Positions 9,506 to 17,886 of a DNA stretch of 64,000 bases are shown piece after piece. Position numbers and translations under genes: made by a program. The notes beneath the pieces are model-generated. The model had not been told where the DNA came from. It saw only the letters and a list, made by a program, of their open reading frames with translations, and did no database searches. The stretch is taken from positions 558,001 through 622,000 of the forward strand of contig JASGHE010000002.1 of assembly GCA_047602475.1 (NCBI GenBank). The letters run 5' to 3'. How positions within the stretch are numbered: position 1 is the first letter of the stretch; each line of letters opens with the position of its first letter. Source of the DNA: JAEUIE01 sp047602475 (lineage in GTDB: Bacteria; Planctomycetota; Planctomycetia; Gemmatales; HRBIN36).

Positions 9506-12451
9506 ATGCGACTTACCGGTTTGTTGCTTCTGATCATCCTGGTGGTTTGTAGTTTCGCTGACGATCCACAAATGCCGGCAAGGCCGAAAGCCGACCAAAG
9601 ACAACCGCTTGCTGCGCGCGATGAGTTGGGCACCTTCCAGCTCGATCCTAACTTCACCATTGAACTGGCAGCGGCGGAACCCGACATCGTCGATCCCGTC
9701 TGCTTTTGCTTTGATGCCAAGGGCGATCTCTACGTAGTCGAAATGCGAGGCTACCCCAATGGAGGCAAGGGTGAAGGTAAACCCAATCTGGCCGGCCGGG
9801 TGAGGAAACTGCAAGACCTCGATGGCGATGGGTATTACGAGACATCGACCATCTTCATCGATCAACTTCGCTTCCCCTGCGGCATCACTCCCTGGAAGGA
9901 CGGGTTCCTCATCGGCGATGCCCCCGATCTGCTCTTCGTCGCTGATCGCTCGGGTAAGGGCAAAGCTGATGTCAGGCAGGTACTTTACACCGGCTTCGGT
10001 AACAGCAACATCCAGCAGATGATCAATGGGCTGCAGTATCACCACGATGGCTGGGTGTATGGCTGCAACGGCGGCAACGACAGCCCGGTACGTTCAGTGG
10101 AAAAGCCCGATAGTCCTATCGTCCAACTGCGGGGCATGCACTTCCGCTTCAAACCCGATGTGCCCGGCAGCATCGAGCCTACCTCCGGTGGCGGGCAATA
10201 TGGCCTGGCTGTCACCGAGAGCGGTCAATGGCTGACCTGCACCAATAGTCAGCATCTCAGGCACATCGTTCTCCCTCATCACTATCTGAAGAGGAGTCCT
10301 GCGCTGGCGGTGCCGGCGGTGACTCTGGACATACCTGATCATGGAGCGGCGGCACGGGTATTTCGAATAAGCCCTTTTGAAGCCTGGAGAGTGGAGCGCA
10401 CCACTCGAAGAGCCGGCAGCGACGATGCCAAGCGGTTCCCCAGTACCGAGCTCGTGCCGGGGGGCTACATCACTTCAGCCAGCGGCCTCGCTCTATATAA
10501 CGGAGGGACTTATCCCACCCGCTTTCACAACAATGTCTTTGTCTGCGACCCTGCCAATAATCTGGTGCATCGAGACGTGTTGGTGCCTGTAGGTTCAACC
10601 TACCGGGCGGAACGACATGATAAGGATTGTGAGTTCCTTGCTTCCACCGATACCTGGTTCCGCCCTGTCTTCCTGGCTAACGGTCCCGATGGCTGCTTGT
10701 ATGTTGCTGACTTCTATCGGGAGATCATCGAAACACCTCTCTCCCTGCCCGATGACATCAAAGCGAAGTGGAATCTCAATAGCAGGGAACGAGGGCGCAT
10801 CTGGCGGATCAAGCCTAAGCAACCTGACTTCAGTTTGAAGAATTCCAAGAAGTTGAGCGAATGTTCATCGTCTGAACTGGTGGCTGAACTAAGTTCACCC
10901 ATTGGCTGGCGGCGAGAGACAGCTGTCAGGTTATTAGCGGAACGAAGGCCCACAGAGCCGGACGTGATTGCCAGCCTGAGGAGGCTTCTGGACAAAAATC
11001 CTCCAGTTGCTTCCTTGGCTGCTATGAGTTTGCTTCATCAATGGCAGAAACTGAACGAGCTGGACCTGGCCGGAGAATTGCGATCGGCAGCTAAGGAACG
11101 TGTAGTGGTCAGAGTGTTGGCATTGCAGATATTGGAGACATTTTCCAGCCTCGCTCCTCCATCCAGAAATGCAATTGAAAATCAACTCTTTGATGAACAT
11201 CCTCACGTGCGATTTCAGTTTGCCCTGAGCCTGGGATCACTCGCATTATCAAGGGATGAGAAGCTGGCTCTAGCCAGTCTATTCCTTTCACGACAAGGAC
11301 TGGATACCTGGATGGAGACCGCGATTCTTTCATCGATCCGAGGTTTGGAGCAGGATTTATTGAAATCGGCGACACAGAAGACAACAAAAAACATAGCGAC
11401 CCTTGAACGATTGGCACAGCTCGCGCGGAAGAATACGGGGATTGAGCAACTTACGCAAGATATGGCTCTTCGTGCTCTGATCGACAAGAAACTGGACGAG
11501 CGCACTCTTTCCATTCTCCGCGGCCTGGGTGCAGACTACTCTAAGTCGTTTCCCGGTCTGACCGCATCGTTGATTGCCATGCTTCATCAGCAAGATGTAA
11601 ACCCCGAGTGTAAAGGGTTGGCTATCAGCGTGCTCAGCTTTGCTCCATGGAATGAGACCGAGGCGACATTCAAAGAACTCCTCAATCCCCAGTCACCGCT
11701 GGGTGTTCAGCAGCAGGCGATACAGGCAATGAAGTCCTACGCTGATCCGGCAGTGGCGAACTTGCTCCTGTCTCTCTGGCAAGGTTGGAGCCCGAACCTG
11801 CGACGAGAAGCACAGGAGATTCTGCTCAGTCGAGCAGTCTTCATTCAACGGCTCCTTGAACAGGCGGAAGCGGGTACCTTCGCCTGGCAGCAGATTGACC
11901 TGGCACGGCGTGAGCTATTGATGCGCTCCCGGAACGCTGACATCAAGAAGAGGGCTGGTGCTTTGCAAGCCAAGCTGGGCGTATCGAGCAGAACCCAGGT
12001 ACTGAACAAGTACCAGCCTGCACTGAAGCTCGATGGCAATGCGGAGCGAGGCAAGGCCATCTTCACCAAGGCCTGCGCGAGTTGCCACCAGGTTCAGGGG
12101 CAGGGACACGTCGTCGGGCCTGATCTTCTTGGTGCGCTTGGCAACAAGACGACTGAGGCTATCTTCGTCGATATTCTCGATCCCAATCGCGAGGTCGATC
12201 CCCGGTATGTGAATTACGTAGTCGTGACCAAATCGGGACGCACGCTGACGGGGATCATCAGCAGTGAATCGTCCAGCAGCATTACCTTCAAACGGGCAGA
12301 GGGAATCAAAGAGACGGTTCTAAGAACAGACATTGATGAGATTCAGGGAACCGGCAAGTCGTTGATGCCCGAAAACCTAGAAGAGCAACTGACGCCCCAG
12401 GACCTCGCCGATGTGATGGGCTATCTACTTTCGTTACGTCCAAAGAAGTGA
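9506..12451 (+). CDS. PVC-type haem-binding CxxCH protein (propeller-HEAT-cytochrome c)
   Basis: An exported protein of 981 residues. A signal peptide covers residues 1 to about 18. A six/seven-blade sorbosone-dehydrogenase-like propeller (membrane-bound dehydrogenase family TIGR02604) spans about 40-430, with LYVVEMRGYPNGG and VADFYREII typical of the family. Alpha-helical HEAT-like repeats occupy about 440-830. A C-terminal haem module (TIGR02603) has CASCH at residues 857-861 and a later Met-containing segment KSLMPENLEEQL as possible axial ligand. These proteins are expanded in Planctomycetes and are thought to oxidise sugars or polyols in the periplasm; the substrate here is unknown. The ATG at 9506 gives a clean signal peptide. 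The upstream possibility at 9464 lies just after the mdh terminator and adds a non-signal extension. Confidence 0.9.
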   Translation: MRLTGLLLLIILVVCSFADDPQMPARPKADQRQPLAARDELGTFQLDPNFTIELAAAEPDIVDPVCFCFDAKGDLYVVEMRGYPNGGKGEGKPNLAGRVRKLQDLDGDGYYETSTIFIDQLRFPCGITPWKDGFLIGDAPDLLFVADRSGKGKADVRQVLYTGFGNSNIQQMINGLQYHHDGWVYGCNGGNDSPVRSVEKPDSPIVQLRGMHFRFKPDVPGSIEPTSGGGQYGLAVTESGQWLTCTNSQHLRHIVLPHHYLKRSPALAVPAVTLDIPDHGAAARVFRISPFEAWRVERTTRRAGSDDAKRFPSTELVPGGYITSASGLALYNGGTYPTRFHNNVFVCDPANNLVHRDVLVPVGSTYRAERHDKDCEFLASTDTWFRPVFLANGPDGCLYVADFYREIIETPLSLPDDIKAKWNLNSRERGRIWRIKPKQPDFSLKNSKKLSECSSSELVAELSSPIGWRRETAVRLLAERRPTEPDVIASLRRLLDKNPPVASLAAMSLLHQWQKLNELDLAGELRSAAKERVVVRVLALQILETFSSLAPPSRNAIENQLFDEHPHVRFQFALSLGSLALSRDEKLALASLFLSRQGLDTWMETAILSSIRGLEQDLLKSATQKTTKNIATLERLAQLARKNTGIEQLTQDMALRALIDKKLDERTLSILRGLGADYSKSFPGLTASLIAMLHQQDVNPECKGLAISVLSFAPWNETEATFKELLNPQSPLGVQQQAIQAMKSYADPAVANLLLSLWQGWSPNLRREAQEILLSRAVFIQRLLEQAEAGTFAWQQIDLARRELLMRSRNADIKKRAGALQAKLGVSSRTQVLNKYQPALKLDGNAERGKAIFTKACASCHQVQGQGHVVGPDLLGALGNKTTEAIFVDILDPNREVDPRYVNYVVVTKSGRTLTGIISSESSSSITFKRAEGIKETVLRTDIDEIQGTGKSLMPENLEEQLTPQDLADVMGYLLSLRPKK

Positions 12452-12459
12452 CCGGCTTT

Positions 12460-12535
12460 GCCATGGCAGCATGAAGCGCAAGCGAGGGTGGACCTGGCGA
12501 TTGCATGCACACCCTCGCTAGCGATTCAGGCTGTC
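12460..12535. repeat. 76-bp imperfect palindromic dispersed repeat, copy 1
   Basis: An imperfect palindrome with arms built on TGAAGCGCAAGCGAGGGT and its complement. The same 76-base element recurs inverted at 59861-59936, with 68 of 76 positions identical by my hand alignment. It starts 9 bases after the stop of the haem protein and could also act as a transcription end. Confidence 0.8.
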
Positions 12536-12577
12536 ATATCTTAATGTTATCCTTCATCTGGAATGGAAACATCAGCT

Positions 12578-14116
12578 ATGAGCGCCTACCTGGGTATCGA
12601 TCTGGGCACCAGTGGAACCAAGTCCCTCGTCTGCCGGGCAGATGGTACCATCCTGGCTACTGCCACTGCTGAGCATCCGATCTCCCATCCGCACCCCGGC
12701 TGGTCGGAACAGAATCCCGCCGACTGGTGGGCAAGCGCAGTTAAGAGCGCCCGGCAGGCGATCACGCAGAGTGGTATCAAAGCCGGCGAGTTGAAGGGCA
12801 TCGGCCTGAGCGGGCAGATGCATGGTTCCGTCTTTCTGGATGCCAAACAAGAAGTGCTGAGGCCGGCCTTGCTTTGGAACGACCAACGCACCGAGGAAGA
12901 ATGCCGGGACATCGAGACGGCGGCAGGGGGGCGGAAGGCGCTGATTCAAATGGTCAGCAACCCCGCCTTCACCGGGTTCACCGCTCCCAAGGTGTTGTGG
13001 GTTCGCAAGCATGAGCCAGCCATCTATGACCGCATCAGACACATTCTACTCCCCAAAGACTACCTCCGCCTGAAGCTGACAGGGGAGCTAGCAACTGAAG
13101 TCAGTGACGCCTCGGGCACGCTGCTCCTCAACGTGGTCGAACGCCATTGGCACAGGGGCCTGTTGAGCAAGCTCCAGATCGACCAGTCATTGCTACCTCG
13201 GTGTGTCGAATCGGATGAAGTGACCGGCAAGCTGACCGCCGAGGCGGCCAGGGAGTTGGGCGTAGAGGCGGGGGTGCCCGTGGTGGGCGGGGCTGGCGAC
13301 CAGGCTGCCAGTGCGGTCGGGAACGGCATCGTTAAGCCGGGAATCATCAGTGCCACCATCGGCACCAGCGGTGTGGTCTTCGCCCATGCCGAGAAACCTG
13401 AGACTCATCCAGAGGGCAAAGTCCACACCATGTGCCATGCCGTCCGGGGGGCTTGGCATCAGATGGGGGTCGTCCTCTCAGCGGGCGGCTCGCTCCAGTG
13501 GTTCCGCAATCAACTCTGTCAGGACCTGGTTCAGCAGGCCAGGCAGCTACAGTGCGATCCCTATGAACTCATCATGCAGGCGGTCGAAAAGATACCACCC
13601 GGTTCGGAAGGACTCTACTTTGCCCCCTATCTCACTGGTGAACGGCACCCCTGGAGCGATCCCCAGATCCGTGGTGGGTGGGTTGGCCTGACGGTCAGAC
13701 ATCAACGCGAACACCTGGCCCGGGCGGTAGTGGAGGCAATCACCTTCGCCATGCGTGATTGCCTTGAGGTGATGCGTGGTCTGGGAGTGCAGGCTGAGCA
13801 GATCAGGCTCTCCGGCGGAGGGGCACGATCTCCTTATTGGCGGCAGATGCAAGCCGATATCTACGGGCAGACCGTTGCCCAGATTAACGCACACGAAGGG
13901 CCTGCCTTCGGCGTTGCCCTCCTAGCCATGGTGGGAACGGGAGCCTATCGATCTGTTCCAGAAGCCTGCCAGGCTACTATTCGAGTGACCGAGGAACGCC
14001 AGCCAGCCGCTGCCCTGGCTAAAAAATACGATAGCTATTACGAACTTTACCGTGGGCTATACCCAGCTCTGGCGGAGACCTGTCATCGAATCCATACTGT
14101 TGACACCCAACAGTAA
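12578..14116 (+). CDS. xylB: Xylulokinase (FGGY family)
   Basis: Phosphorylates D-xylulose to xylulose 5-phosphate. The protein has 512 residues and an FGGY-kinase fold. The N-terminal phosphate-1 motif GIDLGTSGTKS is at residues 6-16. GLSGQMHG and LLWNDQRT match the XylB substrate region, GAGDQAASAVGNG carries the catalytic Asp, and the adenosine motif LSGGGARSPYWRQM is near residue 411. XylB is favoured over glycerol or rhamnulose kinase by SGQMHG and WNDQR. The ATG at 12578 is chosen over 12563 because a GGAA site lies about 9 bases upstream and the fold starts at once. No xylose isomerase or transporter is adjacent, so the substrate could be a related ketose. Confidence 0.88.
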   Translation: MSAYLGIDLGTSGTKSLVCRADGTILATATAEHPISHPHPGWSEQNPADWWASAVKSARQAITQSGIKAGELKGIGLSGQMHGSVFLDAKQEVLRPALLWNDQRTEEECRDIETAAGGRKALIQMVSNPAFTGFTAPKVLWVRKHEPAIYDRIRHILLPKDYLRLKLTGELATEVSDASGTLLLNVVERHWHRGLLSKLQIDQSLLPRCVESDEVTGKLTAEAARELGVEAGVPVVGGAGDQAASAVGNGIVKPGIISATIGTSGVVFAHAEKPETHPEGKVHTMCHAVRGAWHQMGVVLSAGGSLQWFRNQLCQDLVQQARQLQCDPYELIMQAVEKIPPGSEGLYFAPYLTGERHPWSDPQIRGGWVGLTVRHQREHLARAVVEAITFAMRDCLEVMRGLGVQAEQIRLSGGGARSPYWRQMQADIYGQTVAQINAHEGPAFGVALLAMVGTGAYRSVPEACQATIRVTEERQPAAALAKKYDSYYELYRGLYPALAETCHRIHTVDTQQ

Positions 14117-14152
14117 TCTGCGTCTAGTCCATTCATCATCGAGGAATCAGCT

Positions 14153-14755
14153 GTGTCCAATCCTGCGGAAGCACTCGAACATGTGGAGCATAATGTCCAC
14201 GCTACCTCCCGGTTCGACAAGAAGGTGGCGGTAACGGTTGCCATCATCGCGGCGCTGATGGCGACGATGCATTCATTTGAGACCGATGCCCAGGCTGAGT
14301 CGCTCAAGTTTGAAATCGAGGCAAGCAAGGAGCAGACCAGTGCTGCTAACGCCTGGTCCTACTATCAGGCCAAGAACATCCGGGATCATATGTACGAGTC
14401 GATGGAGGAACTCTCCGGCATCGTTCCTGCTCAGGACGCAGCTACCCGGGAGAAAGCCATCGAACGCTGGCAGAAGCAGCGCGACAAGTATAAGGGTGAA
14501 CTGAAACAGAATATGGAAGAGGCCCGGAAGCGGGAAAAGAAGTCTGAAGAACTGCACCATCAGAGTGAGGCACAGCATCAGGTAGCCAACCGAACTGGTC
14601 GAGCCACGCTGCTTCTGGAGTTAGGAATCGTCATTACCTCCCTGGCGGTGCTGACTCGAAAGAAATCGTTCTGGCTGGCCGGAGTCATCCTGTCAGCGAT
14701 TGGGGCAATCTACGGGGGTTACGTGCTAATAGCCCATTTACTCGCCGGTCATTGA
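14153..14755 (+). CDS. DUF4337 membrane protein
   Basis: A protein of 200 residues with a GTG start 7 bases after a GAGGAA ribosome site. A short N-terminal region is followed by one membrane segment (about 22-40), a long charged helical stretch rich in Glu/Lys/Gln (about 60-150, probable coiled coil), and two C-terminal membrane segments (about 153-195). This layout, with FDKKVAVTVAIIAALMATMH near the start, matches DUF4337, a family of unknown function common in cyanobacteria, proteobacteria and planctomycetes. It lies 36 bases after xylB and may be cotranscribed, but nothing ties it to xylulose metabolism. Confidence 0.8.
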   Translation: MSNPAEALEHVEHNVHATSRFDKKVAVTVAIIAALMATMHSFETDAQAESLKFEIEASKEQTSAANAWSYYQAKNIRDHMYESMEELSGIVPAQDAATREKAIERWQKQRDKYKGELKQNMEEARKREKKSEELHHQSEAQHQVANRTGRATLLLELGIVITSLAVLTRKKSFWLAGVILSAIGAIYGGYVLIAHLLAGH

Positions 14756-14783
14756 GTAACAGGCCATTCCTGCCTATAAAAAG

Positions 14784-14799
14784 TGTTTCACGGGAAACG
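14784..14799. promoter_or_regulatory. parS-like centromere site (candidate ParB-binding)
   Basis: TGTTTCACGGGAAACG matches the bacterial parS consensus TGTTTCACGTGAAACA at 14 of 16 positions. It is intergenic and lies about 4.9 kb upstream of parB, as expected for sites clustered near that gene. Binding is inferred; two mismatches, one in the central dyad, may weaken it. Confidence 0.55.
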
Positions 14800-14856
14800 T
14801 CCTGACTGTCTTCTCCACGTTCCTTGTTATCAATCACCATCTGCCGGAACGATACT

Positions 14857-15317
14857 GTGGCCCTGAAGAGTGAGTTTGACACGAAGAGTTACCGGATTGT
14901 CCTCTTTCGATCCGTGGTAGGCGCCTTGATCGGATCTGTTCCGGGTATCATCTACATCTTCACTGATGGCCACAACCTGGCTGCGAATCCTTTTGGAATG
15001 ATCCTCATCCAAACAGGCAGCCTGATCGTGCGCTGGTCATGGGTCTGGGTGCGGTGGCCGGCACGATCGTGGCTGCACTGAAGAGTCGAGGTACCGGTCC
15101 CAAGACGAACCGCATCAAGGAATATCTCAACCCGGAGACACTGCCAGTTATCCCTCCGTCTCCCAAGACAGTCAGCGCGGGAACAGAGCAGACCGAGATC
15201 AAGCAACCCAAACTGGTTCAGCAATCAGCGAGTCTGCCGGCTCAGGTCGAAGCTGCTCCGCCACCCCCGATCATGATGACACCTGAGCATCAGTCATTTG
15301 AAGATTATGATCGTTGA
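14857..15317 (+). pseudogene. Small membrane protein, frameshifted near 15030
   Basis: The first frame (GTG at 14857, running to 15081) encodes about 58 sensible residues. They include one hydrophobic segment (VLFRSVVGALIGSVPGIIYI) and the start of a second (MILIQTGSLIV), after which the frame turns into Trp/Arg-rich nonsense. The second frame (15039-15317) begins with GLGAVAGTIVAALK, which completes that membrane helix. It continues through a Pro-rich, Gln/Glu-rich cytoplasmic tail to a stop at 15317. Re-adding one G at about 15030 gives a single 153-residue protein with two membrane segments. I do not recognise the family. Part of a possible xylB-DUF4337 transcription unit. Confidence 0.6.
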
Positions 15318-15945
15318 CCAGAAGCAACTCTCAGCACGTTTTCCCAGGCAGCGCAACAACGAACGGAGAAGTGCAATAAGCATCGACTCCGATTCGTCAG
15401 GCATCACGACTCCGTGAAAAATAACAAGGCTGTTGTCCGGCGCCTTGATAGTGTGATCTGCTTTGACAGCTGGCCGTCACCGTGTCAACCGTTTACGTCA
15501 ACGCGCTGCGTGTATCCAATAGGTTACACCGCGCCATCATTTCTTGAGCGTGATTGCATACGACGGCCTATGCAAATGTAATCACAAGGATGGAGTATGA
15601 CAGACTACTGTCAACTCATGTGAAGCGAGATAAGCAAACCCTATAACACTAGATTAGTCCTTAAATAACGCTGCCTTCCCAGTCTTAACTGTACAAAAGA
15701 ACAAAACTAAAAATCATCGATATTGGTCTTTTTCATTCAAGTTTCTTCGTGTAGGATTCGCCCCGCTTCAACGGACGCAACTCGCGGCCTCATGAAGTGA
15801 CATAGGCATGTCAATGTTGAACATGGATGTTCTTCGACGACAGGCGGCAAGGGACGGCTCTTCAGTCACTTGATCAGCTGTCATACCTTGGCCAGTTGTT
15901 TGACCTGCTTATGAGCAATCCCTGCCCCCGAAGGGAGTTGGCGGC
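15318..15945. other. 628-bp stretch without a recognisable gene
   Basis: No convincing open frame on either strand. The middle (about 15600-15730) is noticeably AT-richer than its surroundings and could hold the promoter of the downstream PseG-like gene. A short palindrome GAACATGGATGTTC occurs near 15819-15832. I see no tRNA, riboswitch or transposon remnant. Confidence 0.5.
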
Positions 15946-17013
15946 ATGATTCGTAATTCTGTGTTATTTCGTGTCGATGGAACGCGCGAGCAAGGCTGGG
16001 AAGCCTTTAACCGCTGCATGACGTTCGCCCAGGCGCTCCAGCGCCGCCGGCGCTCGGCACATTTCCTCAGCAGGCTTGAACCAGCCATGCTCGGTTCGAT
16101 GGTCAAGCGAGGCGAGAATCAGTGGCTCAGCGCTGAAGCCCCGGTCGGCACCCCGGATGATATGGAAGAGATCACACGGGAGATTCGCCGGCTGCGCCCT
16201 GCCGCGGTGGTGATCGATGACCCTAACTGCAGCCCTGAATACCTTGCTGAAATCATCGCGCTAGGGCCTATGGTCTTCTGTATCGATAATGAAGCCAGCT
16301 ATCGCTTTGCCAGCCAGTTGGTGGTGCATCCCCTGCTGAATAAAGCGTCTTCAGACTACGATGTCTGCCCAGGTTCTCAGATATTGGCCGGTCCCCGCTA
16401 TACCATTGTTCGCCCCGGCATTCGTCGCATTCGCCAGATTCGTGGCCAGGAGCCGCCGGAACCCCTTCGCTGTGTCGTATCCCTGGGCGATGATCCAAAT
16501 AACTGGACCAGCCGGGTGATCAAGGCGCTCTTGCCGCTCAAGAACCTGACCCGCATTGATGTGCTTGCTCGTATGGGGCATCCCAAGCTCAAGCAGTGGG
16601 AAGACCTGGCTGAAGAGCACAAGGGGCGGGTTACCGTAGCAACGGAAACTCAAGATCAGTCCCGCCGTATCTCTCGCTGTCACTTTGCCGTGGCAGAAGC
16701 AGATACCGGCTCACTCGAATTGGCCTGCGTGGGTGTGCCCATGCTGCTGATGGTGCAGAACGAAGTTTACTGGCCCACCGCACAACGGCTCGAAGAAGAA
16801 GGAGCAGCCAATCTGCTGGGTTGGCACGATGCTCTCAAGGAAAACACCATCCGCATGGCCGCCGAGAACATTATGAAGGATCCCGGCGATCGTCGTCTGA
16901 TGGCACGAGCCGGCCGGGCGCTGATCGATGGTCGCGGTCCTGATCGTCTGGTGACAGCACTTGAGATCATGCTGCATCCTTCGCGCAGTATTGATCTGAG
17001 GGAGGCTGCATAG
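15946..17013 (+). CDS. PseG/SpsG-like glycosyltransferase-fold protein lacking the catalytic His
   Basis: A protein of 355 residues resembling PseG (UDP-2,4-diacetamido-2,4,6-trideoxy-beta-L-altropyranose hydrolase) and SpsG, both GT-B fold. The N-terminus LFRVDGTREQGWEAFNRCM aligns with the PseG start, which normally reads R-x-D-x-x-x-x-x-G-x-G-H-x-x-R-C. Here the GH pair before xxRC is replaced by E-A. The C-terminal domain keeps the AEADTGSLELACVGVPMLLM helix, equivalent to the nucleotide-binding region (usual G-x-S-x-x-E). With the N-terminal His missing, hydrolase activity is doubtful, and a sugar-nucleotide-binding or transferase role is possible. A GGAG-like site precedes the ATG. No other pseudaminic or legionaminic acid genes are nearby. 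Confidence 0.65.
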   Translation: MIRNSVLFRVDGTREQGWEAFNRCMTFAQALQRRRRSAHFLSRLEPAMLGSMVKRGENQWLSAEAPVGTPDDMEEITREIRRLRPAAVVIDDPNCSPEYLAEIIALGPMVFCIDNEASYRFASQLVVHPLLNKASSDYDVCPGSQILAGPRYTIVRPGIRRIRQIRGQEPPEPLRCVVSLGDDPNNWTSRVIKALLPLKNLTRIDVLARMGHPKLKQWEDLAEEHKGRVTVATETQDQSRRISRCHFAVAEADTGSLELACVGVPMLLMVQNEVYWPTAQRLEEEGAANLLGWHDALKENTIRMAAENIMKDPGDRRLMARAGRALIDGRGPDRLVTALEIMLHPSRSIDLREAA

Positions 17014-17033
17014 CTAATAGAAAAACAAACGAG

Positions 17034-17070
17034 TCTCGTCTCTGGACTCGACCAGGGACGAGATTTTCTT
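17034..17070. terminator. Bidirectional terminator between convergent genes
   Basis: A 12-bp stem TCTCGTCTCTGG / CCAGGGACGAGA (one G-T pair) is followed by TTTTCTT on the plus strand. On the minus strand it is followed by CTCGTTTGTTTTTC. It serves the PseG-like gene and the convergent nucleotidyltransferase gene. Confidence 0.8.
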
Positions 17071-17073
17071 ATG

Positions 17074-17790
17074 TCAGGCATCCGGCGTGTCGAGAATCTG
17101 TTTTAATCGATCTGCCAACTCCGGAGGAAGCTTGTTCAGCCATGATTCATCAATCAATTGAACGCCGATCATATCTCGAAGATGCGTTCGATCTTTATCA
17201 CGGTTTGAAAGCAGCTTCAGAATAATAAGCGATTCGAGAGTTATTACTCGAAAGTTAGCAGGGTCATCGACAGTCTGAATATCCGGAGCTGGCATTTGGT
17301 GATCAGATCGAGTCTTTTCACCAGCAAATAACAGATGGATCGCTTCACTGGGCTTCCCCTGCTCGCCATCGCGGAACATGACGACATCAAGCACCTCATC
17401 GGATACGAAACCCGCTTGCTCCAAAGCGGCAGTAATGGCGGGAAGATCGCTTCGCCGCACCAACAGATCGATATCCCGCGTATTTCGTACGGCACCCTCA
17501 TCAATCGTTGCTACCCACGAAGCCACCGCGTTCCCGCCAACCACGGCATAGGGAACACCTGCCTGGTTCAAGGCAGATGTCGCCCGCAACAATCTTTCAC
17601 GCACCTTGGCCACCGCTCGCTCCATTCGATCCAGAATGTCTACGTTCATACCCACCGTTGAGGTAGTCCAGCGAGGCACGCTTTCCGTTGGATGATGAAT
17701 CGTCGCAGACATGGCTCGATTCTCGCTAATGGCTGATGAAGTCATTGATTCCTTAGTGATCATTGTACACTTTGTTTCTTCTGAGTTCAT
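17074..17790 (-). CDS. Nucleotidyltransferase-fold protein (MNT-like)
   Basis: A protein of up to 238 residues. The core motif YAVVGGNAVASW followed by RNTRDIDLLVRR is the G-G ... D-x-D signature of the polymerase-beta nucleotidyltransferase superfamily, the kind found in aminoglycoside nucleotidyltransferase-like and AbiEii-like proteins. The N-terminal 50 residues are Ser/Thr/Met-rich and poorly conserved in style. Internal ATGs at 17745 (with AAGGAA just upstream) and 17712 are plausible real starts. A short helical tail follows at the C-terminus. No HEPN partner gene is adjacent, so this is not obviously an MNT/HEPN TA pair. Substrate unknown. Confidence 0.7.
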   Translation of the reverse strand: MNSEETKCTMITKESMTSSAISENRAMSATIHHPTESVPRWTTSTVGMNVDILDRMERAVAKVRERLLRATSALNQAGVPYAVVGGNAVASWVATIDEGAVRNTRDIDLLVRRSDLPAITAALEQAGFVSDEVLDVVMFRDGEQGKPSEAIHLLFAGEKTRSDHQMPAPDIQTVDDPANFRVITLESLIILKLLSNRDKDRTHLRDMIGVQLIDESWLNKLPPELADRLKQILDTPDA

Positions 17791-17886
17791 CGCTTCTTTG
17801 CCGCATCGTGCAAGTAGATAGCAGCTAAGCCACAGGAGACAGTAGAATAACCCCTACCTGTTCCCTTCTTTTTCTGGTTGCTCATC

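Noticed and set aside
15819..15832. GAACATGGATGTTC as a possible SOS (LexA) box
   Set aside because: The half-sites GAAC and GTTC are 6 bases apart rather than the 4 of the GAAC-N4-GTTC type, and no SOS gene is adjacent.
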